64,000 bases of DNA from Bacillota bacterium (GTDB taxonomy: Bacteria > Bacillota > Bacilli > Paenibacillales > NBRC-103111): assembly GCA_023388055.1 (NCBI GenBank), contig JAEWGW010000002.1:62001-126000 (forward strand), in the 5' to 3' direction. Both the position numbers and the translations under genes were made by a program. Below, piece by piece: positions 25,706 to 34,031 of the stretch. The notes below the pieces were generated by a model. The model did no database searches, was not told the origin of the DNA, and saw nothing but the letters and a program-made list of their open reading frames with translations. Numbering within the stretch: position 1 is the first letter of the stretch; each line of letters opens with the position of its first letter.

Positions 25706-25726
25706 CGGAAACCTTCCCGTTTGCAA
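25700..25726. promoter_or_regulatory. 27-bp dyad overlapping the ccpA -35 box, possible operator
   Basis: TTGCAACGG and CCGTTTGCAA form an imperfect inverted repeat around GAAACCTTC-type centre sequence. One arm is the -35 box itself, a good place for a repressor. The minus-strand half TTGCAAACG fits the first half of the cre consensus (WTGNAANCG) but the second half does not. Confidence 0.4.
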
Positions 25727-25754
25727 GAGATTCCCACTTCCTGCTCTAATGAAA

Positions 25755-26105
25755 TCAATCCAGCCGGGAGGCCTGCTCCTTCAAGGCCGCTGCGGTAATT
25801 CGCCAATGGGAGGTGGTCCAGACGGACGCGCCGTTCTTCAACAGCAGCACCTGCGGCGATTCATGCTTCACACCGGTATCCTCCGCCACCGCATTGGATA
25901 CGGTCCGGTTCTCCACTACCAGAACACGGGCATAACGCACGCCCGGCAGCGCTTCCACATGCGCATGCTTCAGAAACTCGTCGTGGGCTTCGGCACTGAC
26001 GGGACAGCGGGTGCTGTGCTTTATAAGCATAACCGGCATATTCTCCGACTCCGCCAGCAGCTGCTTCCATTCCTCAACCTTCGTCAATTCCTGCACATCG
26101 GCCAA
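25755..26105 (-). CDS. ytxJ: bacillithiol-system redox protein YtxJ
   Basis: A 116-residue thioredoxin-fold protein of the YtxJ (DUF2847, monothiol bacilliredoxin BrxC) family. The active site is HSTRCPVSAEAHDEF, with a single catalytic cysteine near residue 34 and no CxxC pair. The C-terminal half has the cis-proline region HESPQVLLLKNG. It is thought to remove bacillithiol from mixed disulfides. The TTG start at 26105 has AGGTGAG 5 bases upstream. In B. subtilis, ytxJ is also close to ccpA, so the synteny supports the call. Confidence 0.88.
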   Translation of the reverse strand: MADVQELTKVEEWKQLLAESENMPVMLIKHSTRCPVSAEAHDEFLKHAHVEALPGVRYARVLVVENRTVSNAVAEDTGVKHESPQVLLLKNGASVWTTSHWRITAAALKEQASRLD

Positions 26106-26161
26106 TTACACTCACCTGCCTGCAAATGATTTCCTTTCAATCAATAGTATCAAAAATAAAG

Positions 26162-26191
26162 AAAAAAAGCCAACCTTATTGAAGGCGGCTT
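26162..26191 (-). terminator. terminator of the zinc-motif gene
   Basis: On the minus strand AAGCCGCCTT and AAGGTTGGCTT pair around a five-base loop, followed by TTTTT. It is about 215 bases beyond the stop of the gene at 26408. The sequence between (26192-26407) holds nothing I can identify. Confidence 0.6.
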
Positions 26192-26407
26192 CACTGGAAC
26201 AATTTGGTGCCAACCGATGGCCGGATCAATCATGGCGCCTTCTTCATCGGCAAGGCCAATCGGAGGTTTTTATAGGTGTTTTTCTCCCTTTCTGTGGTTC
26301 CGGTTCTTTCATTACGGTTCTTGCATTTCTGTTCTGCAGCTCGTGACTCTGCTGTTCGGATTGCGCATTGCTTATGGATGTTGTACAGCCCGCCTTGCCC
26401 TCTCCGG

Positions 26408-26830
26408 TCAAAGTTTCATTTCGTAAGTACTCATAGCGTAGCGGGTAATCTGGGACAGACGCTCGGTCACATCCTTCTTCCATGCATCATCCTGCAGGGA
26501 TCTGGCCAGCAGCAGCATATCCAACAGCTCATTGATCCGTTCCTCCAGTATAACGCCCACGGATTCATGGCGGTGCTCCTTATCGGTCACCGTCACCATC
26601 AGATGGGAAATTTCGCTTATTTCCTCAAAGCGTATATACTGTTTTTCAGGTTTGTTGCCCAATTGGCTTATCAGCTTCGTCATGTCCGGCTTAACGGCGG
26701 CGAATACCTCGCTGCGGCTGCAGGCTTCGCATGTCAGCACCGGCACATGGGCAATCTCTACCTTGCCCTGGAAGATGACACTTCGCAGACAGATGTTCAT
26801 TGTCTGACCGCATTTACATTCCTTTTGCAA
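26408..26830 (-). CDS. small protein with N-terminal CxC...CxxC zinc-binding motif
   Basis: A 140-residue protein. The first 45 residues hold CKCGQTM and LTCEACS, a four-cysteine zinc-ribbon arrangement reminiscent of YgiT-type domains. The rest is helical and charged, with MVTVTDKEHRHESVGVILEE and a C-terminal LLLARSLQDDAWKKDV. I do not recognise a characterised family. The start is uncertain: a TTG at 26830 has AAGGAG at 9 bases and places the zinc motif directly at the N-terminus, as in YgiT; ATG 26848 lacks a clear ribosome binding site. It appears to be monocistronic. Confidence 0.6.
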   Translation of the reverse strand: MQKECKCGQTMNICLRSVIFQGKVEIAHVPVLTCEACSRSEVFAAVKPDMTKLISQLGNKPEKQYIRFEEISEISHLMVTVTDKEHRHESVGVILEERINELLDMLLLARSLQDDAWKKDVTERLSQITRYAMSTYEMKL

Positions 26831-26979
26831 AACAACCAGCTCCTTCATCCAAAAAAAGAGAAGGCAGCAGTGACACATGCCTCCACTCTCTTGTAATTCG
26901 ACCAGGGAGCCGGTTTTCCTCCCAAAAAGGAGCTAGTATTTATTGGTATGAAAGCCATTCTTCATACAGGCGGACTGCC

Positions 26980-27396
26980 TTACTTCTTCATCTGGTGGGG
27001 CAAACGGGCATAGTGCCGGGCGATGAAAGGAATATAAAGCACCAGCATGGCCAGGGTCCCGCCGATGGCATCGTTGCGCAGATCATGCCAGTCGGACGAG
27101 CGGCCGCTGACGAATAATTGATGGAACTCATCGGTCAGCCCATAGGCCGTACACAGCAGCACCACCAAAAGCCGCTGCCGCGCTGTTGGTCTGGGTCCCG
27201 CAATAGCCCATACGAAGGTTAAGCCCAGGATAAAATAAGCGACAAAGTGACCCCAATCGAAGCTTTCCATCGCAGGAAACAACTTGTGGAAGAAGGGCAT
27301 CAGAGAACCCAACTCATCTCCGGTGCGGGAGGAAAAATAAAAGATGGCTCCCATCACCAGCACGGGAGGAAGCCATCGAACCAGATGCTTCCTCAT
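26980..27396 (-). CDS. VanZ-like family membrane protein
   Basis: A 138-residue protein with four hydrophobic segments. The VanZ pattern is clear: IFYFSSRTGDE near residue 18, DWGHFVAYFILGLTF, and the end YGLTDEFHQLFVSGRSSDWHDLRNDAIGGTLA. VanZ proteins give low-level teicoplanin resistance in enterococci; chromosomal homologues have unknown roles, so resistance should not be assumed. Its ATG overlaps the stop of the upstream PfpI-family gene by four bases (ATGA), indicating coupled translation. Confidence 0.85.
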   Translation of the reverse strand: MRKHLVRWLPPVLVMGAIFYFSSRTGDELGSLMPFFHKLFPAMESFDWGHFVAYFILGLTFVWAIAGPRPTARQRLLVVLLCTAYGLTDEFHQLFVSGRSSDWHDLRNDAIGGTLAMLVLYIPFIARHYARLPHQMKK

Positions 27397-27926
27397 ACCC
27401 GGACAGCACCTGCCAACGCATCTACGAAGGCCTTGGAGAAGGCGGGCAGATCCGGCGGACGGCGTCCGGAGATAATGTTCCGGTCAATAACCACCTCTTC
27501 ATCGATCCAGGTGGCGCCGGCATTCTCCAGATCATCCTTGATGCCCGGTGTAGAGGTCATGGTGTAACCCTTCACAATACCCGCCGAAATCAGCACCCAG
27601 CCCGCATGACAGATCTGGGCAATGGGCTTGCCGGCCTCATGGAACTCCCGGGTCAGGCGGAGCACATGGGGGAAACGGCGGAGCTTGTCCGGGGCCCAGC
27701 CTCCGGGAACATACAGCCCGTCATAATCCGCCGAGGAAACGTCAGCGAATGCCACATCCGAGGTGATGGGAACTCCGTATTTACCATGCAGCACCTTGCC
27801 CGCTTCCGTTGCGGCAATGACCACCTGCGCACCGGATTCCCGCAAGCGCAGAACGGGGTACCACATTTCCAGATCCTCGAATTCCTCTTCCGTAAAAGCC
27901 AGTATCCTTTTGCCTGTGAGCTCCAT
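27393..27926 (-). CDS. DJ-1/PfpI family protein (class I glutamine amidotransferase-like)
   Basis: A 177-residue DJ-1/PfpI protein. ILAFTEEEFEDLEMWYPVLRL carries the conserved Glu near residue 15, and the nucleophile elbow is IAQICHAGWVLISAG with Cys and the adjacent His (AQICHAG). The ending with a basic RPPDLPAF segment is typical of the YfkM/PfpI subgroup, a general-stress protein with proposed protease or deglycase activity. The biochemical activity is not predictable from this sequence. AAGGAGG lies about 9 bases before the ATG. It is upstream of and overlaps vanZ. Confidence 0.87.
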   Translation of the reverse strand: MELTGKRILAFTEEEFEDLEMWYPVLRLRESGAQVVIAATEAGKVLHGKYGVPITSDVAFADVSSADYDGLYVPGGWAPDKLRRFPHVLRLTREFHEAGKPIAQICHAGWVLISAGIVKGYTMTSTPGIKDDLENAGATWIDEEVVIDRNIISGRRPPDLPAFSKAFVDALAGAVRV

Positions 27927-27962
27927 ACGTTTCGTCCTCCTTATAATTGGAAATTGGCCCTC

Positions 27963-27981
27963 AAACCGGCGCTGCCGGTTT
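27963..27981 (-). terminator. hairpin after ptsI, weak terminator candidate
   Basis: AAACCGGC-GCT-GCCGGTTT is a perfect eight-base stem with a three-base loop between ptsI and the PfpI gene. It lacks a proper T run, so it may be an attenuator or an mRNA-stabilising hairpin instead. Confidence 0.35.
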
Positions 27982-28022
27982 CGAGGCTTCGATCACACAT
28001 CCGGCCTGCGGCGTGGACCGTG

Positions 28023-29738
28023 TTATCGAAGAACAGCTCTCAACTTCTCCTTGATCTCGCTGGACCTGCGCAGCCCCAGGGCCTCCGCCAGAAAGCTTCG
28101 GCCTGTTTGGGCATCGCTCTGCAGCACCTGCTCCTTCACCGGGAGCAGGCATTGGACGGACATGCTCAACTCATGGATGCCCAGCCCCAGCCACAGCGGA
28201 ATCGCCTCCGGATCACCGGCCAGCTCCCCGCAGACACTGACGGGAATCCCGTTGGCCTTGGCGGCGTCCGCCACCTGCTTGAGCAGCCGGAGCACCGCCG
28301 GGTGATACGGATCGTACAGGTTGGACACGGTTTCGTTCATCCGGTCCACAGCCAGGGCGTATTGAATCAGGTCATTGGTGCCGATGCTGAAGAACTGCAC
28401 CTCCTCCGCCAGCAAATCCGCCACCACCACGGCAGCAGGCACCTCTATCATGATGCCCACAGGGGTATCCGCCTTGAAGAGTTTGCCTTCCTCCGTCAGC
28501 TCCTGCTTGGCCTGCTCCAAAATCTCGTTGGCCTGCAGGACCTCATCCACAGAGGAGATCATGGGGTACATGATCCGGATGTTGCCGTGCAGGGATGCCC
28601 GGAGAATGGCCTTCAGCTGGGTTTTGAACAGCTCCCGGCAGTCCAGCAGAATACGGATGGCCCGGTAGCCCAGCGCGGGATTGTCCTCCTGGGGCAGATT
28701 CATGAAGCTTACGCTTTTGTCACCGCCGATATCCAAGGTGCGGATCACCAGCGGCCGCTCTCCCAGCTTCACGGCAGCCTCCCGGTAAACCTCATACTGC
28801 TCGTCCTCCAGGGGCAGGGATACCCGGTCCATATACAGGAATTCCGTCCGGAACAGCCCTACGCCCTTGGCGCCGTACTTCAGAGCCATATCCAGCTCCT
28901 TGGCCGAGCTGATGTTCACCTTCAGCTCCATCTTGACGTTGTCCTTGGTGACGGTCGGCACGTGGGCGATTTGCTTCAGGCGCTCCAGATTGGCCGCGGC
29001 ACGGCTTCGCTTCTCCTCATAAACCGCAACGACATTCTGCGGCGGATTCACAATGACGCTGCCCTCATCCCCGTCGATGATCAGAATATCCCCGGTCTGG
29101 ATGGCGGCGGGAAGCCGGTTCTCCATCCCCATCACGAAGGGGATGCCCATAGCCCGCAGCATAATGGCGGCATGTGAGGTGGTGCCCCCCAGCATGGTGA
29201 CCACACCCAGCACCTGAGCGGAATCCATACGGGCCAGATGGGAAGGGCTCAGCTCCTTGGCCACCAGTATGTAGGGCGTATCCGCCGGCGGATCGGCTTC
29301 CTCCCATTCTCCCAGAAGATGCTTCAGGAGACGGTTGCCCACATCCTTGATATCCGCGGCCCGTTCCTTCATATAATCATCATCCAGAAGATCGAACATG
29401 CTGACGAATTTGTCGATGGTTTCCTTCACCGCCACCTCCGCCGCCTTGTAATGACGCTGCATAAGCCCCTGGATTTCGTTCATAAAAATGGGATCCTCCA
29501 GAATGGCCAGATGGGCGTTGAAGATATTAGACTCTTCTTCGCCGATCAGATCGGAGATATCCTGCTTGATATTTTCAATTTCGCTTTTGGAGCAGCGGAT
29601 TCCTTCATACAGCTTCTCAAACTCCACTGCCAGATCCGCCACGTCCACCAGCTTGTCCGGCAATTCCAGCTCCAGTGAGGGCAGCACAAACGCTCTTCCG
29701 ATGGCAAACCCCGATGCTCCGCCGAATCCCCTAACCAT
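28023..29738 (-). CDS. ptsI: phosphoenolpyruvate-protein phosphotransferase, enzyme I
   Basis: A 571-residue enzyme I, nearly the same length as in B. subtilis (570). The phosphorylated histidine lies in MLGGTTSHAAIMLRAMGIP near residue 190. The PEP-binding region follows (GVGLFRTEFLYMDR, RTLDIGGDK and IGTNDLIQYALAVDR), with the C-terminal VCGELAGDPEAIPLWLGLGI. It takes phosphate from PEP and passes it to HPr. The start is ATG 29738, which overlaps the end of ptsG by eight bases with a GGGGGGCGAG tract upstream. The usual ptsH gene between ptsG and ptsI is missing. Confidence 0.95.
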   Translation of the reverse strand: MVRGFGGASGFAIGRAFVLPSLELELPDKLVDVADLAVEFEKLYEGIRCSKSEIENIKQDISDLIGEEESNIFNAHLAILEDPIFMNEIQGLMQRHYKAAEVAVKETIDKFVSMFDLLDDDYMKERAADIKDVGNRLLKHLLGEWEEADPPADTPYILVAKELSPSHLARMDSAQVLGVVTMLGGTTSHAAIMLRAMGIPFVMGMENRLPAAIQTGDILIIDGDEGSVIVNPPQNVVAVYEEKRSRAAANLERLKQIAHVPTVTKDNVKMELKVNISSAKELDMALKYGAKGVGLFRTEFLYMDRVSLPLEDEQYEVYREAAVKLGERPLVIRTLDIGGDKSVSFMNLPQEDNPALGYRAIRILLDCRELFKTQLKAILRASLHGNIRIMYPMISSVDEVLQANEILEQAKQELTEEGKLFKADTPVGIMIEVPAAVVVADLLAEEVQFFSIGTNDLIQYALAVDRMNETVSNLYDPYHPAVLRLLKQVADAAKANGIPVSVCGELAGDPEAIPLWLGLGIHELSMSVQCLLPVKEQVLQSDAQTGRSFLAEALGLRRSSEIKEKLRAVLR

Positions 29739-31662
29739 TGGTCTCGCCCCCCGCTGCACGTATTTCATCCTTCAGAATAACCGACATGACAGATGCCTGC
29801 CCCTTGCGAACGGACTTGAACGGGGCGAAGCTCCATGATTTAATCCGGTCGGAATTGGTAATCAGCATAGGCGTTGCCAGGGATTTGGCATGTTGCTTCA
29901 CCTTGTTCAGATTGAACTTCAGAAGCAGCTCCCCTGCCTCCACCCGGTCCCCCTGCTTCACCATACAGGTGAAATATTTCCCGTTCAGGTGGGAGGTGTC
30001 GATGCCCACATGCAGAAGAACCTCCAGACCATCGTCAGTGGTGATGCCCAACGCGTGAAGCGACGGATAAATCAAGGTTACAGTCCCGTTCACCGGAGCC
30101 ACCAGCTCACCCTTCTCCGGAAGGAACGCAACACCGTTGCCTACGATCTTCTTGGAGAAAATCTGGTCGGGCACATCCTCCAGAGGAATCATCCGGCCCA
30201 GCATAGGCGAGTTGAACAGCACCTGATGAAGGTCTTTTTTGGTAATCCGCACAATTTCCTCCCGGATCAGCTCCGAGAAGGTGCCGAACACCACCTGGAC
30301 ATTGCCGGCTCCGAGCCGGATAATGCCGGCTGCGCCCAGATTCTTGAGGGTGGCGATATCCATCAGCTTGTCGTTAACCAGGGTAAGGCGGAGCCGTGTG
30401 ATACAGGCCTCGATGGTCTTGATGTTGTTCTTGCCCCCCAAGGCCTCCAGGATCAGCGGAGACCGGTACGGGATATCCCCGGCGAACTCGTCGATGGTAG
30501 AGCCTTCCTCCCGGCCTGGCGTAGGCAGCTGGTACTTAACGATGGCATACCGGAACAGAAAGTAATAAATCGCAGCATACAGAATGCCGATGGGCAGGAT
30601 CAGCCATTCATTGCGGGCCAGGTGCATGTTTATGATAAAATCGATGGCCCCCGCCGAATAGGAGAAGCCGTGATGGATGTCCAATTCATAAGCAATCCAC
30701 ATGGATGCGCCGGACAGAACAGCATGAATGAAGAACAGGTACGGCGCCACGAACAAAAAGGCGAATTCGATAGGCTCCGTTACCCCTGTCAGCAGAGAGG
30801 CCAGCGCCGCTGTCAGGAAGGTTTTGCGAATCTTAGGCTTCAGGTCCTCCCGCGCCTCCTGAATAATAGCCAACGCCACTGCGGGAAGCGCAAACATCAT
30901 AATGGGATAAAGCCCGGCCATGAAGATGCCTGCCTTGGGATCACCGGAGAAGAATCGGGGAATGTCCCCGTATACCATCGTGCCGTCAGGCAGCTGGAAG
31001 GAACCCAGCTGGAACCAATACACATTGTTCAAAATATGATGCAATCCCGATGGCACCAGCAGCCGATAGCCGAAGCCGTACAGGAACGCCCCGAAGCCGC
31101 CCAGGGAAAGCAGAAAATCGCCGATCCGGCCGAACAGCTCCTGCACCCAAGGCCCCAGAGCCACAACCACTCCCGACAGGAGTATGGTGGCCATACTGGT
31201 CACCAGGGGCACGAACCGCGGTCCGCCGAAGAACTGGATATATTCGGGCAGCTGGATAAACCGGAACCGTCTATAGCATAAGGCGGCTAACACACCGATG
31301 AGAATACCCCCGAAGATTCCAAGCTGCATGGTGCTTCCGGCAAACCGCTCGGTAATCTGTGTAAACATAAAATAGGACAGGACCGCTGACATGCCTGCTG
31401 TTCCGCCGTTATCCGTGAGCCCCATGGCTACCCCAACGGCAAACAAGTAGGGCAGGTATTGGATAATCAGCCGTCCGGCAAATTCCAGCAAATCTCCGGC
31501 CTGGGAAAAATGAATGAGGTGCCAGGGCATCTGTCCCAGCCAAAGCAGGATCGCCGCCACCGGCAGGGCCATGGTGGGCAGCATTAATGAACGGCCGAGC
31601 TGCTGAAGATTGCCCATCCAGTTCATTGTATAGTTTCGGTCCACTTTGTCTTGCCGCGCCAT
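29731..31662 (-). CDS. ptsG: glucose-type PTS permease EIICBA
   Basis: A 643-residue fused PTS transporter. EIIC is N-terminal (about 1-385, many TM segments), EIIB follows (about 410-480, with CITRLRLTL carrying the phosphorylated Cys), and EIIA is C-terminal (about 500-640, with EVLLHVGIDTSHLNGKYF carrying the active His). It imports and phosphorylates glucose or a related sugar such as N-acetylglucosamine. The ATG at 31662 has GGGAGGTG about 9 bases upstream. The promoter is close (31699-31727), leaving a short leader with no room for a GlcT-type antiterminator. Substrate specificity is inferred. Confidence 0.93.
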   Translation of the reverse strand: MARQDKVDRNYTMNWMGNLQQLGRSLMLPTMALPVAAILLWLGQMPWHLIHFSQAGDLLEFAGRLIIQYLPYLFAVGVAMGLTDNGGTAGMSAVLSYFMFTQITERFAGSTMQLGIFGGILIGVLAALCYRRFRFIQLPEYIQFFGGPRFVPLVTSMATILLSGVVVALGPWVQELFGRIGDFLLSLGGFGAFLYGFGYRLLVPSGLHHILNNVYWFQLGSFQLPDGTMVYGDIPRFFSGDPKAGIFMAGLYPIMMFALPAVALAIIQEAREDLKPKIRKTFLTAALASLLTGVTEPIEFAFLFVAPYLFFIHAVLSGASMWIAYELDIHHGFSYSAGAIDFIINMHLARNEWLILPIGILYAAIYYFLFRYAIVKYQLPTPGREEGSTIDEFAGDIPYRSPLILEALGGKNNIKTIEACITRLRLTLVNDKLMDIATLKNLGAAGIIRLGAGNVQVVFGTFSELIREEIVRITKKDLHQVLFNSPMLGRMIPLEDVPDQIFSKKIVGNGVAFLPEKGELVAPVNGTVTLIYPSLHALGITTDDGLEVLLHVGIDTSHLNGKYFTCMVKQGDRVEAGELLLKFNLNKVKQHAKSLATPMLITNSDRIKSWSFAPFKSVRKGQASVMSVILKDEIRAAGGETNG

Positions 31663-31698
31663 AAGTGCAGCCCACCTCCCGTAGTGCTCTACCTTTGA

Positions 31699-31727
31699 AT
31701 GGTAATGCCTGCCCCGACTTTTGTCAA
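31699..31727 (-). promoter_or_regulatory. sigma-A promoter of ptsG-ptsI
   Basis: On the minus strand a consensus TTGACA (31727-31722), 17 bases, TACCAT (31704-31699). It follows directly on the spore-coat operon terminator. Confidence 0.65.
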
Positions 31728-31732
31728 AGGTC

Positions 31733-31769
31733 AAAAAGCCCGGGGCCCAAAAAGCGGGACCCGGACTTT
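31733..31769 (-). terminator. terminator of the spore-coat operon
   Basis: On the minus strand AAGTCCGGGTCCC and GGGCCCCGGGCTT pair around a five-base loop, followed by TTT. It is 16 bases after the stop of the CotF-family gene. Confidence 0.85.
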
Positions 31770-31784
31770 GCTTGCTCCCCGTGC

Positions 31785-32108
31785 TTATGGCTTGGGGAAT
31801 TGTGACTTGTAGCCGTTGAATTGCTGATAGGCCTGCTGGATCTTTTGCTGGTCGGCAGCCTCAATCTTGTACCAGCCCTTTTGCCACATTTTATCGAACA
31901 CCTGGAATTGCATGTTATGCTCATCCCCCAGAATCCCCTGAATGGTCTCATGGAGCTTCGGGTTTTGCATTTCATTCAGTCCGGTGTTGTAGCTGGCCGT
32001 CATGTATTTCTCCATGGTCAGAATATCATTCACCCGGTCGCGGTCGCTGAATTCAGGACCGGCCGCAGTTTGATTGGCTGACTCCGGAGTGGCGATCTCT
32101 ACACTCAC
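31785..32108 (-). CDS. CotF-family spore coat protein
   Basis: A 107-residue CotF-domain protein with the ferritin-like helical pattern DRDRVNDILTMEKYMTASYN, HETIQGILGDEHNMQFQVFD and MWQKGWYKIEAADQQ. CotF relatives are components of the spore coat, made late in sporulation in the mother cell. The GTG start has AAGGAGGG 7 bases upstream. It lies 18 bases after the smaller CotF-like gene, and the two look like the halves of one original CotF domain pair. No sporulation sigma-factor promoter could be recognised with confidence. Confidence 0.85.
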   Translation of the reverse strand: MSVEIATPESANQTAAGPEFSDRDRVNDILTMEKYMTASYNTGLNEMQNPKLHETIQGILGDEHNMQFQVFDKMWQKGWYKIEAADQQKIQQAYQQFNGYKSQFPKP

Positions 32109-32126
32109 AAGCTATCCCTCCTTCAA

Positions 32127-32345
32127 TTATTGGAGCTGCCCCAAAATCGTGTTGTAGTGCTGCTGGTGCTTATTCCCCAGATCACGCACCATTTGGGCCA
32201 GCTGCTGGCATTCCATCGTTTTGGCGGTTTCCTCACATTTTTTTACAGCCAACAGCTCCCATGACAGATAATCCTTGATATAGAGCAATTCCTTTTCCCC
32301 AATCAGGTTGCGGTCCTGGGTGAGGGTGCTTTGATTCTGCTGCAT
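32127..32345 (-). CDS. small CotF-like spore coat protein
   Basis: A 72-residue helical protein: LIGEKELLYIKDYLSWELLAVKKCEETA and LAQMVRDLGNKHQQHYNTIL. This matches the short CotF/YusN-type proteins that pair with a full CotF-domain protein. AAGGAGG lies 8 bases before the ATG. It is the middle gene of a three-gene spore-coat operon (repeat protein, this protein, CotF protein). Confidence 0.8.
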   Translation of the reverse strand: MQQNQSTLTQDRNLIGEKELLYIKDYLSWELLAVKKCEETAKTMECQQLAQMVRDLGNKHQQHYNTILGQLQ

Positions 32346-32423
32346 GCCATACGCCTCCTTATCTGTGGGGTGAAAGCGGACCCTGTGGCCCGCTCCCAGA
32401 TCTATTCAACTATGCGGTTTGCC

Positions 32424-33200
32424 TTAAAACTTGTTGTAGCTGTTGATGTTGCTGCCCATGCTGGTGCCGCCAAACTGGGACTGGGAGGTTTGGGCGGAGT
32501 CGGAACGCAGATAAGCGTCATGGTTTTGTTGGTCGCCCTTGTAGTTGGCGGTGTGGAAGGAGTTAGGGGAAACATATTGTTGTTGGCCGTAGCTTTGTTG
32601 GTTGTTGGCAAACCCGGAATTCATACCGTAGCTGCCGGTAGAGAAGCTTTGCGTTTGGGTTTTGTACTGCTGCGGAATGGAGGATTGGCCATAAGCGCTT
32701 GTGTATTGTCCTTGTGCCGGCTGGAAGGAGTCGGAACGCAGATAGGCATCATGGTTCGCTTGGTCGCCCTTATAGTTGGCGGTGTGATAGGAGTTGGGGG
32801 AAACATATTGAGCTTGGTTTTGCTGATTTTGTTGGTTTTGGCCATAAGAAGAGCCATACCCAACATTGGAGGTGAAGCCGTAGTTGACAGAGCTGTTTAC
32901 TCCGCTGAAGCCGGTTTGGGAAGGCTGAGTGGAGTCAGCGCGCAGGTAGTTGTCATGGTTCGCCTGGTCACCACGGTAGCTGGAGGTGTGGAAGCTGGCC
33001 GGGTTTTGATTTTGTTGGCCGTAGACGGAATTCACCTGTCCGGTAGGCTGGAAGGATCTTTGTATGCCCTTGTATTGGGAGGTTACATTTTGACCCATGC
33101 CGAAGGAGCTGGGGGATTGGGAATCGGATCTCAGATAGTTGTCGTGGCCGGCTTGATTGCCGCGGTAGTTGGAGGTGTGGAATTGCTCGGATTGATACAC
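32424..33200 (-). CDS. Gln/Asn/Ser/Tyr-rich four-repeat protein, probable spore coat component
   Basis: A 258-residue low-complexity protein with four copies of a 20-22-residue motif, consensus SFHTANYKGDQANHDAYLRS. The copies sit near residues 8, 69, 142 and 211, separated by Gln/Asn/Ser/Gly/Tyr-rich spacers such as NQQNQQNQAQ. The motif is invariant at HT-x-x-Y, G-x-Q, HD and YLR. Charged residues lie almost only in the motif. I do not know a characterised homologue. The position at the head of an operon with two CotF proteins and the high Tyr and Gln content (cross-linkable by oxidation or transglutaminase) suggest a spore-coat matrix protein. The GTG start has a strong AAAGGAGG upstream. 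Confidence 0.75.
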   Translation of the reverse strand: MYQSEQFHTSNYRGNQAGHDNYLRSDSQSPSSFGMGQNVTSQYKGIQRSFQPTGQVNSVYGQQNQNPASFHTSSYRGDQANHDNYLRADSTQPSQTGFSGVNSSVNYGFTSNVGYGSSYGQNQQNQQNQAQYVSPNSYHTANYKGDQANHDAYLRSDSFQPAQGQYTSAYGQSSIPQQYKTQTQSFSTGSYGMNSGFANNQQSYGQQQYVSPNSFHTANYKGDQQNHDAYLRSDSAQTSQSQFGGTSMGSNINSYNKF

Positions 33201-33303
33201 AGGTGGATCCTCCTTTTAATTGGTTACTCACGTTAGTCTTCTCCGGTTCACTCACCTTAGAAGCCTCTACTAGTGTCTTCACCTCAAAGGGTTTTATGTT
33301 TGG

Positions 33304-33339
33304 GAAAAAAAAGAAACGGCACAGATTCCCTGCACCGTT
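33304..33339 (-). terminator. terminator of thiE
   Basis: On the minus strand AACGGTGCAG and CTGTGCCGTT pair (two mismatches) around GGAAT, followed by CTTTTTTTT, 10 bases after the thiE stop. Confidence 0.7.
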
Positions 33340-33349
33340 CCCTTACTTA

Positions 33350-34012
33350 TTATAAATGCTCAATCAGCCGTTTCAGCTCCGCTGCAGACTCCTGCGGATT
33401 ACTGCTGCGGGTGATGGCGGACACCACGGCTATCCCGTCGGCCCCCGCTCCGATTACCAGTCCGGCATTGATACGGTTAATCCCGCCGATGCCCACCCGC
33501 GGAATCCCGGGGCACTCTGCCTTCAACCTGCCCAGCAGCTCGAAGCCGATGGCATCCCCTGCATCCGGCTTGGTAGGAGTCCCGTAAACCGGGCCAACCC
33601 CCAGGTAATCCGCTTCCTGCTCCAAAGCCCAACGGGCTTCGTCCCAGGAGCCGGCGGACACCCCTACAAAACGGTCCTGCCCCATCAATCTCCGGACCTC
33701 CGGGGCCGGCAGATCATCCTGCCCCACATGGACTCCGTCCGCGTCGAGCAGCAAGGCGATGTCCACACGGTCATTGACCACAAAAGGAATCCCCCTCTCG
33801 CGGCACATGGCTCTGACCTGTCGGGATATCTCAAGAACCTCCCGCAGCGGCTGTGATTTTTCCCGCCATTGAATCATGGTGACGCCGCCGGTTATAGCTT
33901 CACGGGCAATCTCCACAGCAGTACGCCCTCCATAACTCTGCATATCCATAACCAGATACAGCTTGAGCCATTCCCTCAGGGGGCGGCCGTTCCACTCTAC
34001 GATTTGGTGCAT
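33350..34012 (-). CDS. thiE: thiamine phosphate synthase
   Basis: A 220-residue TIM-barrel enzyme. Signatures are GGVTMIQWREK (substrate-binding Gln/Arg/Lys near residue 42), VVNDRVDIALLLDADGVHVGQDDLP, VGVSAGSWDEA, YLGVGPVYGTPTKPDAG and VGIGGINRINAGLVIGAGADGIAVVSAI. It joins HMP-PP and the thiazole phosphate to form thiamine phosphate. TenI-type paralogues look similar; the full set of phosphate-binding segments favours ThiE. The start is ATG 34012, with GGGGAGAG 9 bases upstream. No thi box riboswitch or other thiamine gene is adjacent. Confidence 0.88.
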   Translation of the reverse strand: MHQIVEWNGRPLREWLKLYLVMDMQSYGGRTAVEIAREAITGGVTMIQWREKSQPLREVLEISRQVRAMCRERGIPFVVNDRVDIALLLDADGVHVGQDDLPAPEVRRLMGQDRFVGVSAGSWDEARWALEQEADYLGVGPVYGTPTKPDAGDAIGFELLGRLKAECPGIPRVGIGGINRINAGLVIGAGADGIAVVSAITRSSNPQESAAELKRLIEHL

Positions 34013-34031
34013 ATGCGAACACTCTCCCCGA

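Noticed and set aside
26978..27396. Teicoplanin resistance gene
   Set aside because: The protein is a VanZ-family member, but no van operon genes are near and most chromosomal homologues are not linked to resistance.
31663..31735. GlcT antiterminator site (RAT) in the ptsG leader
   Set aside because: The predicted transcript starts about 30 bases before the ptsG ribosome binding site, leaving no room for a RAT-terminator pair.
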